Part shown: piece after piece, positions 1-8,557 of the stretch
Numbering within the stretch: the stretch's first letter is position 1
Layout of the letters: the number at the start of each line of letters is the position of its first letter
Assembly: GCF_004361735.1 (NCBI RefSeq)
Contig: NZ_SNVV01000001.1
Coordinates: 434,001 to 498,000, forward strand
Source of the DNA: Azoarcus indigens
Lineage (GTDB): Bacteria > Pseudomonadota > Gammaproteobacteria > Burkholderiales > Rhodocyclaceae
Reading direction: 5' to 3'
Length of the DNA stretch: 64,000 bases
Program-made: the position numbers and the translations under genes
The notes under the pieces: model-generated
The model's database searches: none
What the model saw: the letters and a program-made list of their open reading frames with translations, nothing else
Told to the model about the DNA's origin: nothing

Positions 1-815
1 GCTGGTGGTCCGGCTCACTCGCGCTGCTGGGCGATGCCGGCCACATGGCGACCGATTCAATGGCCCTCGGCCTGGCCGCCGTCGCCGCCCGCCTGGCGAA
101 ACGCCCGGCCAGCGAGCAACACTCCTTCGGCCTGCAGCGGGTAGAGAGCCTGGCGGCCCTGGCCAACAGCGTGTTCATGCTGCTGCTGGTCGCCGCGCTG
201 GCATGGCAGGCCGTGCTGCGACTGCTCGCCCCGCGCGAAATCGCCGGCGAAGCGGTCACTCTGGTGGCCCTGGCCGGCCTGGGCATCAATCTGCTGGTAG
301 CCTGGCTGCTGACCCGCGGCGAGGGCGACCTCAACACCCGGGGCGCATTGATCCACGTGATGGGCGACCTGCTCGGCTCGGTGGCAGCCCTCAGCTCCGG
401 GCTGGTTATCCAGCTCACCGGCTGGACGCCTATCGACCCGTTGCTGACCATGCTCATCAGCGGCCTCATCCTCGCCTCCACGGTCAACCTGCTGCGCCGC
501 GCGGTGCACACCCTGCTGGAGGGCGTGCCAGAAGGCATCTCATTGCAGGAGGTCGGTACCGCGATGGCCGGAGTCAAAGGCGTGGCTTCGGTGCACGACC
601 TCCACATCTGGAGCCTGGACTCCAGGCGTTCGGCATTGTCCGCGCATGTCGTCGTCGCCGACTGGCAACGCTGGCTGCAGATCCTGCCTGCGATGCAGCA
701 GTTGCTGGCCAGACGCTTCGGCATAGAACATGTCACCCTGCAACCGGAACTCCCGCCTGCCGAGCCTCTGGTGTTCACTCCGCTCGGTTCACGCTCAAGC
801 GACGATCACGGATAA
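1..815 (+). CDS. Cation diffusion facilitator (CDF) family efflux transporter, 5'-truncated
   Basis: Inner-membrane antiporter that exports divalent metals such as Zn2+, Co2+ or Cd2+. The open frame runs from base 3 with no start codon, so the N-terminus lies upstream of the window. The first visible residues include GDAGHMATDS, the second-helix metal-site signature of the ZitB/CzcD group. Three to four hydrophobic helices follow. The C-terminal cytoplasmic domain contains VHDLHIWSLDSRRSALSAHV, the typical regulatory metal-binding fold of CDF proteins. About 270 residues are visible of a usual 300 or so. The next gene starts 29 bp downstream on the same strand, so the two may be cotranscribed. 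The metal cannot be told from this part. Confidence 0.9.
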   Translation, partial: WWSGSLALLGDAGHMATDSMALGLAAVAARLAKRPASEQHSFGLQRVESLAALANSVFMLLLVAALAWQAVLRLLAPREIAGEAVTLVALAGLGINLLVAWLLTRGEGDLNTRGALIHVMGDLLGSVAALSSGLVIQLTGWTPIDPLLTMLISGLILASTVNLLRRAVHTLLEGVPEGISLQEVGTAMAGVKGVASVHDLHIWSLDSRRSALSAHVVVADWQRWLQILPAMQQLLARRFGIEHVTLQPELPPAEPLVFTPLGSRSSDDHG

Positions 816-844
816 TCCGGGCGCTCCCCGTAAGGACCGCAATC

Positions 845-1702
845 ATGCATTCGGCTCAGGAACTGGTCAGCCATGTAGAAGCACTGGCGTCGCTGCCCAC
901 GGTTTACCAACGCATCCGCGAGCAGTTGGACTCCCCAGATGGCTCGGTACTGGAAGTTGCCCGCCTTGTCAGCGCAGACCCGGCACTGACGGTACGCCTG
1001 CTCCGGCTGGTAAACAGCGCGCTCTACGGCTACGGCGGCCAGGTGGATACCGTCAACCGTGCGGTACAGATCCTCGGGCTGCAGCAAGTACATGACCTGG
1101 TTCTCGCCATGTCGGTGAGCGCAGTGTTTTCGGGCATCCAGCCGGAACGCATGGAGATGGGCCGTTTCTGGCGCGGCAGCGTGATGTGCGCCCTGGCAGC
1201 CCGCACCATCGCCCAGGGCTGCGGCCTGCCCTCGGCGGAGCGCCTCTTCGTCATCGGTTTGCTGGCCGATCTCGGCCACCTTGTGATGTACCAGACCGTT
1301 CCCGCCCTGGCCGCTGAGGCGCAGGACTGCGCCGACCGCGGCGAAGAAGCACTGCATATGGCGGAACAACGCATCGTGGGCTGCGATTACGCCGAAGTGG
1401 GCGCCACCTTGATGGACCACTGGCGCCTGCCCCCCTTTTTCGCCGAAGTCGTCGGCGCCCAGATCGTGCCGCGCTTGGGTGGAGACCATTCTTTCGACGC
1501 CGCCATCCTGCACGTCGCCAGCGCCCTTGTGCAGGCGGACCGCCGCGGAGAGGCCAGCAGCGCGGCCGCAGAGCGCATCGCGCCTTCGGTCTGGTCGCAA
1601 CTCAATATGTCCCCCGAAAGCCTCAGCCGCATCCGCGAGGAAGCAGAGCTGAACCTCGCCGCTTATGTCTCTCTTTTCTTCCCTAGCCTGAAGATGCGCT
1701 GA
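845..1702 (+). CDS. HDOD domain protein
   Basis: A 285-residue HDOD-domain protein. These non-catalytic relatives of HD phosphohydrolases act as signalling or output modules in bacteria. The domain spans about residues 5-200, with ASLPTVYQRIREQL near the start, then ARLVSADPALTVRLLRLVNS and an HDLVLAMSVSAVF helix. No catalytic domain is attached. I chose ATG 845 because a TAAGGA ribosome-binding site lies 8 bases upstream and the family similarity begins there; the open frame extends back to base 5 only because it shadows the transporter. It follows the CDF gene closely. The specific signal or partner cannot be inferred. Confidence 0.88.
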   Translation: MHSAQELVSHVEALASLPTVYQRIREQLDSPDGSVLEVARLVSADPALTVRLLRLVNSALYGYGGQVDTVNRAVQILGLQQVHDLVLAMSVSAVFSGIQPERMEMGRFWRGSVMCALAARTIAQGCGLPSAERLFVIGLLADLGHLVMYQTVPALAAEAQDCADRGEEALHMAEQRIVGCDYAEVGATLMDHWRLPPFFAEVVGAQIVPRLGGDHSFDAAILHVASALVQADRRGEASSAAAERIAPSVWSQLNMSPESLSRIREEAELNLAAYVSLFFPSLKMR

Positions 1703-1745
1703 GGGAGGGGTAAAGGGCTCTGTGCCCTGGTCAGGCGGCATCACC

Positions 1746-1771
1746 CGCGTTCTGGCTGCAGCCAGAACGCG
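1746..1771. terminator. 26-bp perfect palindrome after the HDOD gene
   Basis: Thirteen bases are followed directly by their exact reverse complement (CGCGTTCTGGCTG then its complement), so RNA could form an 11-bp GC-rich stem with a 4-base loop. It lies 44 bp after the HDOD stop codon. There is no U-tract on the plus strand (CCCTAAAAA follows), so it is a weak candidate as an intrinsic terminator and could equally be a protein-binding site or an RNA-stabilising stem. Confidence 0.4.
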
Positions 1772-1782
1772 CCCTAAAAACC

Positions 1783-1818
1783 ATACTAAATGTAGTGCCT
1801 GGCAACTATATGAAATAC
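1783..1818. promoter_or_regulatory. Pair of NrdR-box-like sites upstream of nrdJ
   Basis: ATACTAAATGTAGTGC (1783-1798) matches about 12 of 16 positions of the NrdR box as I remember it (acaCwAtATaTwGtgt). CAACTATATGAAATAC (1803-1818) is a weaker match, about 9 of 16. Start-to-start distance is 20 bp, about two helical turns. NrdR is the general repressor of ribonucleotide reductase genes and normally binds paired boxes in phase on the helix, which fits the gene downstream. The usual spacing is nearer 31-32 bp, so this is a candidate only. Confidence 0.5.
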
Positions 1819-1837
1819 AAAGTTATTTTGTATTTCA
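1811..1837. repeat. 11-bp perfect inverted repeat upstream of nrdJ
   Basis: TGAAATACAAA is separated by GTTAT from its exact reverse complement TTTGTATTTCA. The repeat is AT-rich in a GC-rich genome and lies between the NrdR-like boxes and the FNR-type site, overlapping the second box. It is either an operator for an unidentified regulator or part of a composite site. No U-tract follows in the plus direction, so it is unlikely to be a terminator. Confidence 0.55.
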
Positions 1838-1851
1838 TTGATTTAAATCAT
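1838..1851. promoter_or_regulatory. FNR/ANR-type binding site upstream of nrdJ
   Basis: TTGATTTAAATCAT matches 9 of 10 defined bases of the FNR consensus TTGAT-N4-ATCAA. It contains the perfect 12-bp palindrome TGATTTAAATCA. The centre is about 82 bp before the nrdJ start codon. The oxygen-independent class II reductase is a logical target for an anaerobic regulator. FNR, ANR and DNR sites cannot be told apart from sequence. I could not place a -10 element at the -41.5 spacing, so activation versus repression is open. Confidence 0.6.
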
Positions 1852-1926
1852 TTTTTTGATTTTGCGTCTTTGGCCGACGCGCGCTATCCTTCTAGGAGTC
1901 ATTCCACGAAGAGGTCGCACTAAACC

Positions 1927-4785
1927 ATGAGCAAGACCGCCGCTGGCCAGACCCTCCGCGACGCCACAACCCTGGTAGCACAAGAGATTTCCGGCGAAGT
2001 CCTGGTCGAGAAATACGCCAAGGGCGAAGAACGCAGCGTCCTTGAAGTCCGCCAGCGGGTTGCGCGTGCCCTGGCTGCCATCGAAACGGACGACAAGCGC
2101 GCGCACTGGGAGGCCAGGTTTCTCGAGGCCCAGGAGAAGGGTTTCGTGCCTGCAGGCCGCATCAACAGCGCCGCTGGCACTACGCTGGCTGCCACCCTCA
2201 TCAACTGCTTCGTGCAACCCGTTGGCGACTCGGTAACCGAGGCGGTGGATGGCCGCCCGGGAATCTATACCGCCCTCGCCCAGGCCGCCGAAACCATGCG
2301 GCGCGGCGGCGGCGTCGGCTATGACTTCTCCTCCATACGCCCGAAGGGCGCGCTGGTGCGCGGCACACTGTCCAATGCGTCCGGCCCGGTTTCCTACATG
2401 CGCGTCTTCGACCGCTCCTGCGAAACGGTGGAGTCCGCTGGCGCCCGCCGCGGCGCACAGATGGGCGTTCTGCGCTGCGATCATCCGGACATCGAGGAAT
2501 TCATCCACGCCAAGGACCAGGGCGATCTCAGCAACTTCAACATTTCGGTGGGTGTCACCGACCCCTTCATGCGGGCGGTGGAAAGCGACGGCGAAGTCGA
2601 ACTCGCCCACCGCGCGGAGCCTACCGAGGAGCTCAAAGCCGCCGGGGCCTACCAGCGCGAAGACGGGCTCTGGGTCTATCGCAAGGTCAAGGCGCGGGCA
2701 CTGTGGGATCAGGTCATGCGCTCCACCTATGACCATGCGGAACCGGGCATCCTTTTCCTGGACCGCATGAACCAGGACAACAACCTCTACTACTGCGAGA
2801 CGATAGAGGCGACCAACCCCTGCGCCGAGCAGCCGCTCCCGCCCTATGGCTGCTGCTGCCTGGGCTCGATCAATCTCACCTTGTTCATCCGGCATCCCTT
2901 CACCGAGCAGGCTGAATTCGATTACACCGCCTTCGGCAAGGTTGTCGACGTGTCCATCCGCATGCTGGACAACGTACTCGATGCCACCCACTGGCCATTG
3001 GAACAGCAGCGCCAGGAGGCGAATTCCAAACGCCGCGTAGGCTTGGGCTTCACTGGCCTGGGCGACGCGCTGATCATGCTGCAAAAGCGCTACGACACGC
3101 CTGCGGCCCAGGAAGAAGCGCGCAAGATCGCGGAGTACATGCGCAACCGCGCCTATCTGGCCTCGGTGGAACTCGCGCGCGAGCGTGGCGCCTTCCCGCT
3201 GTTCAATGCCGACCTCTATCTCTCCGGCGGCAACTTCGCCTCCCGCCTGCCGGCGGACGTGAAGGATAAGATCCGAAAGCACGGCATCCGCAATTCGCAC
3301 CTGCTCTCCATTGCCCCTACCGGCACCATCTCCCTCGCCTTCGCCGACAACGCCTCGAACGGCATCGAACCGCCCTTTTCTTACACCTACACCCGTCGCA
3401 AGCGGATGGCGGACGGCACCTTCAAGGAATATGCGGTCGAGGACTACGCCTGGCGGCTGTACAAGCATGCTGGCGGAGACGTGAATACTCTGCCGCCATA
3501 TTTCGTGACCGCGCTGGAGATCTCCGCCCAGGCGCACAAGGACATGGTCGCGGCCGTAGCGCCTTACGTGGACACCTCCATCTCCAAGACGGTGAACGTG
3601 CCCGAGGACTACCCCTATGCGGACTTCGAGGATCTCTACCTCACCGCCTGGAAGGCCGGTCTCAAGGGGCTCGCCACCTACCGACCCAACTCGGTACTGG
3701 GCTCGGTGTTGTCCGTCGCGCCTAGCGCCGAACAGAAACAGCCCCACGACGTAGAACTGTCCGACGCCAACAAGCGCCTGTCCATCAAGAGCCTGCCGGC
3801 CCCCGTTCTCGCCTCCCTGCGCTGGCCCGGCCGCCCTGAGCTACCGGACGGCAACCTGGCATGGACCTACATGCTGGGCACTCCTTCCGGCAACTTCGCC
3901 CTCTTCGTCGGCCAGTTCGGCACCAATGGCGGCACCTTCCCCTTTGAAGTCTGGGTCAACGGCGCCGACCAGCCGCGTGGGCTCGGCGCGGTAGCCAAGA
4001 CCCTGTCCATGGACATGCGCGCCAACGACAGGGGCTGGCTCAAGCTTAAGCTGGATACCCTGGCCCGTACCGTGGGCGAGAAATCCTTCGAGATGCCCTT
4101 CCCGCCCCATGGCGAGAAGAAGCTCTTCCCAGGCGTTGTCTCCGCCTTCGCCCAGGTGGTCAACTATCGCTGCGAGAAGTTGGGCGCCTTCGACAAAGAG
4201 GGCAACAGCCCGGTGCTCGACACCCTCTTCAGTCAGGAGGAACCCAAGACCGGCACCGACGGCACCCTGTCGTGGACGGTGGACATCTACAATCCGGCCA
4301 CCGGCGAAGATTTCGTCCTTGGGCTGAAGGAAATCACCCTGCCCGATGGCGTCACCCGTCCCTATTCCGTGTGGTTGTCAGGCAACTATCCCCGTGCCCT
4401 GGATGGTCTGACCCGCATCCTGTCCCTGGACATGCGAGTCATGGACCCTGCCTGGATAGGCATGAAGTTGCGCAAGCTGCTGAACTATCCGGAGCCCCTC
4501 GGGGATTTCATGGCCTTCGTCCCGGGCACCCGACGCCAGCAGAATTATCCCAGCACCGTGGCCTACATTGCCCAGTTGATGATCCACCGTTATGCAATGC
4601 TGGGCGTGCTGGATGAAAAGGGCTACCCAACGCGCGAAATGGGCATCCTGGAGACACCCCGTGACGAAAGCGAGCCAAAGCTGATGCAAGGGGCACTGTG
4701 CAACGAGTGCGGTAACCACACGGTCATCCGCAAGGACGGCTGCGACTTCTGCACCGCCTGCGGTGCGGTGGGAACCTGCGGATAA
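1927..4785 (+). CDS. nrdJ: Adenosylcobalamin-dependent (class II) ribonucleoside-diphosphate reductase
   Basis: Makes deoxyribonucleotides with an adenosylcobalamin-derived radical and needs no oxygen. The 952-residue protein has the reductase barrel in its first two thirds. Its active-site segment NPCAEQ gives N297, C299 and E301, followed by [12 protein letters not shown]. The region from about residue 640 to 900 holds two related TSCPD-like repeats ([12 protein letters not shown]...LSMDMR and [12 protein letters not shown]...LSLDMR). The C-terminus carries a six-cysteine tail (CNECG...CDFCTACG...CG) of the kind that re-reduces the active site or binds zinc. The start is preceded by GAGG about 12 bases upstream, which is rather far. 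No cobalamin riboswitch is evident. A shared terminator separates it from the convergent NUDIX gene. Confidence 0.95.
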   Translation: MSKTAAGQTLRDATTLVAQEISGEVLVEKYAKGEERSVLEVRQRVARALAAIETDDKRAHWEARFLEAQEKGFVPAGRINSAAGTTLAATLINCFVQPVGDSVTEAVDGRPGIYTALAQAAETMRRGGGVGYDFSSIRPKGALVRGTLSNASGPVSYMRVFDRSCETVESAGARRGAQMGVLRCDHPDIEEFIHAKDQGDLSNFNISVGVTDPFMRAVESDGEVELAHRAEPTEELKAAGAYQREDGLWVYRKVKARALWDQVMRSTYDHAEPGILFLDRMNQDNNLYYCETIEATNPCAEQPLPPYGCCCLGSINLTLFIRHPFTEQAEFDYTAFGKVVDVSIRMLDNVLDATHWPLEQQRQEANSKRRVGLGFTGLGDALIMLQKRYDTPAAQEEARKIAEYMRNRAYLASVELARERGAFPLFNADLYLSGGNFASRLPADVKDKIRKHGIRNSHLLSIAPTGTISLAFADNASNGIEPPFSYTYTRRKRMADGTFKEYAVEDYAWRLYKHAGGDVNTLPPYFVTALEISAQAHKDMVAAVAPYVDTSISKTVNVPEDYPYADFEDLYLTAWKAGLKGLATYRPNSVLGSVLSVAPSAEQKQPHDVELSDANKRLSIKSLPAPVLASLRWPGRPELPDGNLAWTYMLGTPSGNFALFVGQFGTNGGTFPFEVWVNGADQPRGLGAVAKTLSMDMRANDRGWLKLKLDTLARTVGEKSFEMPFPPHGEKKLFPGVVSAFAQVVNYRCEKLGAFDKEGNSPVLDTLFSQEEPKTGTDGTLSWTVDIYNPATGEDFVLGLKEITLPDGVTRPYSVWLSGNYPRALDGLTRILSLDMRVMDPAWIGMKLRKLLNYPEPLGDFMAFVPGTRRQQNYPSTVAYIAQLMIHRYAMLGVLDEKGYPTREMGILETPRDESEPKLMQGALCNECGNHTVIRKDGCDFCTACGAVGTCG

Positions 4786-4801
4786 AAGCGGATGCTTTAG
4801 G

Positions 4802-4834
4802 AAAAAAAGGGCTCGCAATTGCGGGCCCTTTTTC
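4802..4834. terminator. Bidirectional intrinsic terminator between nrdJ and the NUDIX gene
   Basis: A GGGCTCGCAATTGCGGGCCC hairpin is flanked by seven A on the left and five T on the right. It therefore has a U-tract in both directions and can end both the plus-strand nrdJ transcript and the minus-strand nuo/NUDIX transcript. Confidence 0.9.
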
Positions 4835-4886
4835 TGGTGTCTGGACGGGGCGGAGAAAGCGACTTGGCTACCTGGCGCCATCGCAT

Positions 4887-5477
4887 TCAAGCGAATGCCG
4901 GCACTTCTCCAGTATGCCCCCCGCGCAGCAGGGGTAAGGCGCGAAACAATGCGGCAATGGTCTTGCCATCAGTGATCGTACCCTGATGGACAGCCGCCTC
5001 GGCTTCATCTGCAGAGAGCGACAAGATCTCCAGGAACTCCCCTTCATCCAGCTCATGCCCCACTTGGCTGAGGCCCTGGGCAAAGAAGATCTCGATGCGT
5101 TCGTCCGAATAGCCGATGCAGGGATGCATCACGCCGAGGTACCGCCAGTTCTCCGCCTCGTAGCCCGTCTCCTCCCGCAACTCCCTGCGAGCGCAAGTCA
5201 GGATGTCTTCACCCGGATCGATCTTGCCTGCGGGCAACTCGAGGAAGGCCTTGCGCAGCGGATAGCGGAACTGGCGCTCGAACACGAGCTGACCATCCGG
5301 CAGCACCGCGACGACCACGACCGCCCCAGGATGGCGAACGTACTCGCGGTAACTCTCGCTGCCGTCCGGAAGGCGGACACGGTCCCGCCAGACCTTGAGC
5401 AGACCACCCTGGAAGACGGGCTCGCTATCGAGTTCGATCTCCTCCAGCGGATCGCGCGCCGATGCAGTCCCGCTCAT
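4887..5477 (-). CDS. nudF: NUDIX hydrolase, probable ADP-ribose pyrophosphatase
   Basis: A 196-residue NUDIX protein likely to hydrolyse ADP-ribose or related nucleoside diphosphate sugars. The NUDIX box is complete: GKIDPGEDILTCARRELREE followed by TGYEAENW. The preceding FERQFRYPLRKAFLELPAG is typical of the ADP-ribose branch, as is IEIFFAQGL after the box. I chose ATG 5477 because it begins the family-like sequence; the open frame continues upstream only through the end of nuoN. Translation would have to initiate just after a run of 13 G (see the separate entry). It is the last gene of the nuo transcription unit, 28 bp after nuoN. Confidence 0.88.
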   Translation of the reverse strand: MSGTASARDPLEEIELDSEPVFQGGLLKVWRDRVRLPDGSESYREYVRHPGAVVVVAVLPDGQLVFERQFRYPLRKAFLELPAGKIDPGEDILTCARRELREETGYEAENWRYLGVMHPCIGYSDERIEIFFAQGLSQVGHELDEGEFLEILSLSADEAEAAVHQGTITDGKTIAALFRALPLLRGGHTGEVPAFA

Positions 5478-5479
5478 AT

Positions 5480-5492
5480 CCCCCCCCCCCCC
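5480..5492 (-). repeat. 13-nt poly-C (poly-G on the coding strand) tract at the NUDIX ribosome-binding site
   Basis: Thirteen consecutive C on the plus strand give G13 on the minus strand, ending two bases before the NUDIX ATG. It fills the place of the Shine-Dalgarno sequence. Tracts of this length are prone to slipped-strand mispairing, so its length could vary between cells and alter translation. It may also be miscounted in the assembly. Confidence 0.85.
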
Positions 5493-5505
5493 GACTTCGC
5501 TATGT

Positions 5506-6972
5506 TCAGAGCGAAGCAAGGAGAGCGTAAGCACACACCGACATGAGTGCTTGTGGCGCCAAGCCCAGGGCGGCAATCGCCAAGCCGTTTGCCGACAACA
5601 GCACACGGAGTTCGGCAGGCGCGTGAATCGGCGCTGGATCCACCGGCGGGTCGAAGTACATGACCTTGACCACACGGAGGTAGTAGAACGCGCCGATCAC
5701 CGACATGACCACGGCGATGATCGCAATCCACAGATAACCTGCTGCAACCACTGCCTGCAGCACCGACAGCTTGGCGAAGAAGCCAATGAAGAATGGAATG
5801 CCCGCCATCGAGAACATCACGAACATCATCATCGCCGCGAACCAGGGACTGCGCTTGTTCAAACCCTTGAAATCGTCAATCGAGTCTGCCTCGAAACCTG
5901 CCCTGGAGAGGAGGATGATCATGCCGAAGGATGCCAGGCTCATGATCACGTAGGACACGGCATAGAACATGGCGGAGCTGTAGGCATTCAAGGCGTAGTG
6001 ACGATCACCCTCCACCACCCCCGAAAGCAGCCCCAGCAGCATGAAGCCCATATGGGAAATGCCGGAATAGGCGAGCATGCGCTTGAGGTTGGTCTGGGCA
6101 ATGGCAGCAAGGTTACCCAGGATGATGGACAGTACCGCCACGAACATCAGCATGCTCTGCCATTGTTCGGCGACATCGAACAGGCCCCAGATGAGAAGAC
6201 GAACCGCCATCGCAAAAGCAGCCAGCTTGGGCGCAGTGGCAATGATCAGCGTGACCGCCGACGGCGCGCCTTGATAGACGTCCGGCACCCACATGTGGAA
6301 GGGCACGACGCCCAGCTTGAAGGAAATACCGGCCATCAGGAACACAATGCCGAACAACAACACCGTCTTGTTCGCCGCCTGATGGTAGACGGCGTTGGCG
6401 ATGCCGGAGAACTCGAGCGAACCGGTGGCTCCATAGATCATGGACATCCCATACAGCAGCAGACCTGAAGCCAGCGCGCCGAGCACGAAATACTTCATCC
6501 CCGCCTCGGTGGACCGCGCGGAATCCCGGTCGAAAGCCACCATGGCGTACAGACCGAGGGACATCATCTCCAGCCCAATGTACAGCGGCAGCATGTGGTT
6601 GGCGGTAACCATCACCATCATGCCCAGCGTCATCAACAGGGCAAGCACGTAGTACTCAGGCTTGTCGATATTGCGGTCGGCTAGATAACCACGGCCGTAG
6701 AGCAAGGCAATGGCCATGGAGAAGTAGATCAGCAGCTTCAGGAGATCACCCAACAGATCGCCAATGAAGAGATTGCTGAAGGTGTAGCTCACGTCGCCCT
6801 TCAGGGTGTAGATGGTGACGAAAGCGGCTGCGATCAGTGTGAACTGGGTTAGCGCGTAGGCCAGCCAGCGAACGCCGCGGGCAAAGGTGCTGGCGAGCAT
6901 GACAACCAGCGCCATGATCGCGACGAAGATCTCCGCTGCCGCGGGGTAGAAGTCGGGGACGACAAAGTTCAT
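5506..6972 (-). CDS. nuoN: NADH-quinone oxidoreductase subunit N
   Basis: One of three antiporter-like, proton-pumping membrane subunits of complex I. At 488 residues it has the family's normal length and about 14 hydrophobic helices. [18 protein letters not shown] contains the conserved helix-7/8 lysine region and the DVYQGAP loop; [17 protein letters not shown] is the second conserved half-channel motif. It is the last nuo gene, 35 bp downstream of nuoM. Confidence 0.97.
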   Translation of the reverse strand: MNFVVPDFYPAAAEIFVAIMALVVMLASTFARGVRWLAYALTQFTLIAAAFVTIYTLKGDVSYTFSNLFIGDLLGDLLKLLIYFSMAIALLYGRGYLADRNIDKPEYYVLALLMTLGMMVMVTANHMLPLYIGLEMMSLGLYAMVAFDRDSARSTEAGMKYFVLGALASGLLLYGMSMIYGATGSLEFSGIANAVYHQAANKTVLLFGIVFLMAGISFKLGVVPFHMWVPDVYQGAPSAVTLIIATAPKLAAFAMAVRLLIWGLFDVAEQWQSMLMFVAVLSIILGNLAAIAQTNLKRMLAYSGISHMGFMLLGLLSGVVEGDRHYALNAYSSAMFYAVSYVIMSLASFGMIILLSRAGFEADSIDDFKGLNKRSPWFAAMMMFVMFSMAGIPFFIGFFAKLSVLQAVVAAGYLWIAIIAVVMSVIGAFYYLRVVKVMYFDPPVDPAPIHAPAELRVLLSANGLAIAALGLAPQALMSVCAYALLASL

Positions 6973-7007
6973 CTTCTGAGCGGTCCGGTAAAGTGTCTCG
7001 CCTACGC

Positions 7008-8489
7008 TTACAGCTTGCTCACGGCAACGTGACGTAGAAGTTCATCGACGGAAGCGTGCATCACTTCGGTGAAGGGGAAGGGATACAGGCCCATTGCCAG
7101 CACGCAGACCGCGAGAATCGCCAAGAAGGCAAATTCGCGCGCACTGAGGTCTTCCAGTTCGGCCACATGGGAGTTAGCCACCGGGCCGAACACCACGCGC
7201 TTGTACATCCAAAGGGTGTAGGCCGCTCCCAAAATGAGCGTGATCGCCGCGCCGAAGCCGATCCAGAAGTTGAACTGTACGGCGCCGAGAATCACCATGA
7301 ATTCACCAACGAAACCGCTGGTAGCAGGCAGGCCCGCGTTTGCCATCGAGAACAGCATGAAGAAGGCGGCAAACTTCGGCATGGTATGCACCACGCCACC
7401 GTAGTCGGCAATCTGACGCGAGTGCATGCGGTCGTAGAGCACGCCGATGCAAAGGAACATCGCGCCGGAGACAAAGCCGTGGGAAATCATCTGCACCAGC
7501 GCACCTTCGATCGCCAGCGGATTGAACATGAAGAAACCCAATGTCACGAAGCCCATGTGGGAGATGGACGAATACGCCACCAGCTTCTTCATGTCCGTCT
7601 GCACCAGGGCAACGAAGCCGATGTAGATCACCGCGATCAGCGACAGCGTGATGATCAGGCCGGAATACTCCTGGGCTGCATCAGGCACGATGGGCAACGA
7701 GAAGCGCAGGAAACCGTATGCGCCCAGCTTCAGCGCGATCGCCGCCAGCACAACGGACCCCCCGGTCGGCGCTTCAACGTGGGCGTCGGGCAACCAGGTG
7801 TGCACCGGCCACATCGGCACCTTCACCCCGAAAGCAACCAGGAAGGCAAAGAAGATGAGCGTCTGTTCGGCGATGTTCAAGGGCAACTGGTGCCAATCCA
7901 GGATGCTGAAACTGCCATCCGCCTGCATGAACAGGTAAAGCAGGGCGAGCAGCATCAACAGCGAGCCGCACAGGGTATAGAGGAAGAACTTGATGGCTGC
8001 ATAGACGCGGTTCGGGCCGCCCCAGATGCCGATCACGAGGTAGAGCGGGATCAGCGAGGCCTCGAAGAAGACGTAGAAGAGAATCCCGTCCAGCGAGGAG
8101 AAGATGCCGTTCATCAGCCCGGACATCACCAGGAAGCAGGCCATGTACTGGGCGACCTTCTCCTCGATCACCTTCCAACCACCCAGCACCACCATGATGG
8201 TGATAAAGGCATTCAGCAGCACAAACAGCACCGAGATGCCATCCACGCCAAGGTGGTAATTGATGTTGAAGCGCGGAATCCAGGCCTGCAACTCAACGAA
8301 CTGCATCGCGCTGGTGGAGGCATCGAACCCCACATAGAGCGGAATCGTGACGATGAAGCCTGCGATCGCAACCAGCAGCGCCAAGCCGCGCGCCAAGGGA
8401 GCATTGCGGTCGGAGCCGGTAGCGAGCACAAGCAGCCCGCCCAGAATCGGCACCCAGATCGCGAGACTGAGGAAGGGAATGTCCGTCAT
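7008..8489 (-). CDS. nuoM: NADH-quinone oxidoreductase subunit M
   Basis: Antiporter-like proton-translocating subunit of complex I, 493 residues. Diagnostic segments are [21 protein letters not shown], carrying the conserved channel lysine and the PDAH loop, and [20 protein letters not shown]. An early glutamate ([10 protein letters not shown]) matches the key helix-5 glutamate of NuoM. It lies between nuoL and nuoN in the usual complex I order. Confidence 0.97.
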   Translation of the reverse strand: MTDIPFLSLAIWVPILGGLLVLATGSDRNAPLARGLALLVAIAGFIVTIPLYVGFDASTSAMQFVELQAWIPRFNINYHLGVDGISVLFVLLNAFITIMVVLGGWKVIEEKVAQYMACFLVMSGLMNGIFSSLDGILFYVFFEASLIPLYLVIGIWGGPNRVYAAIKFFLYTLCGSLLMLLALLYLFMQADGSFSILDWHQLPLNIAEQTLIFFAFLVAFGVKVPMWPVHTWLPDAHVEAPTGGSVVLAAIALKLGAYGFLRFSLPIVPDAAQEYSGLIITLSLIAVIYIGFVALVQTDMKKLVAYSSISHMGFVTLGFFMFNPLAIEGALVQMISHGFVSGAMFLCIGVLYDRMHSRQIADYGGVVHTMPKFAAFFMLFSMANAGLPATSGFVGEFMVILGAVQFNFWIGFGAAITLILGAAYTLWMYKRVVFGPVANSHVAELEDLSAREFAFLAILAVCVLAMGLYPFPFTEVMHASVDELLRHVAVSKL

Positions 8490-8557
8490 CGTTGCTTTCC
8501 GTTCTATACGTCGCTGGCGACGCGTTTGGTCTTGTTATGCATCCGTCCCCGGCGTGC

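Noticed and set aside
806-1744. Minus-strand frame opposite the HDOD gene
   Set aside because: Composition is that of a reverse-complement shadow; no ribosome-binding site and no family resemblance.
1703-1926. Cobalamin riboswitch upstream of nrdJ
   Set aside because: The B12-box-like core and long structured leader expected of a cobalamin riboswitch are absent.
1843-3747. Long minus-strand frame of 634 codons opposite nrdJ
   Set aside because: Antisense shadow of nrdJ, with Gly/Arg/Val-rich composition and no motif.
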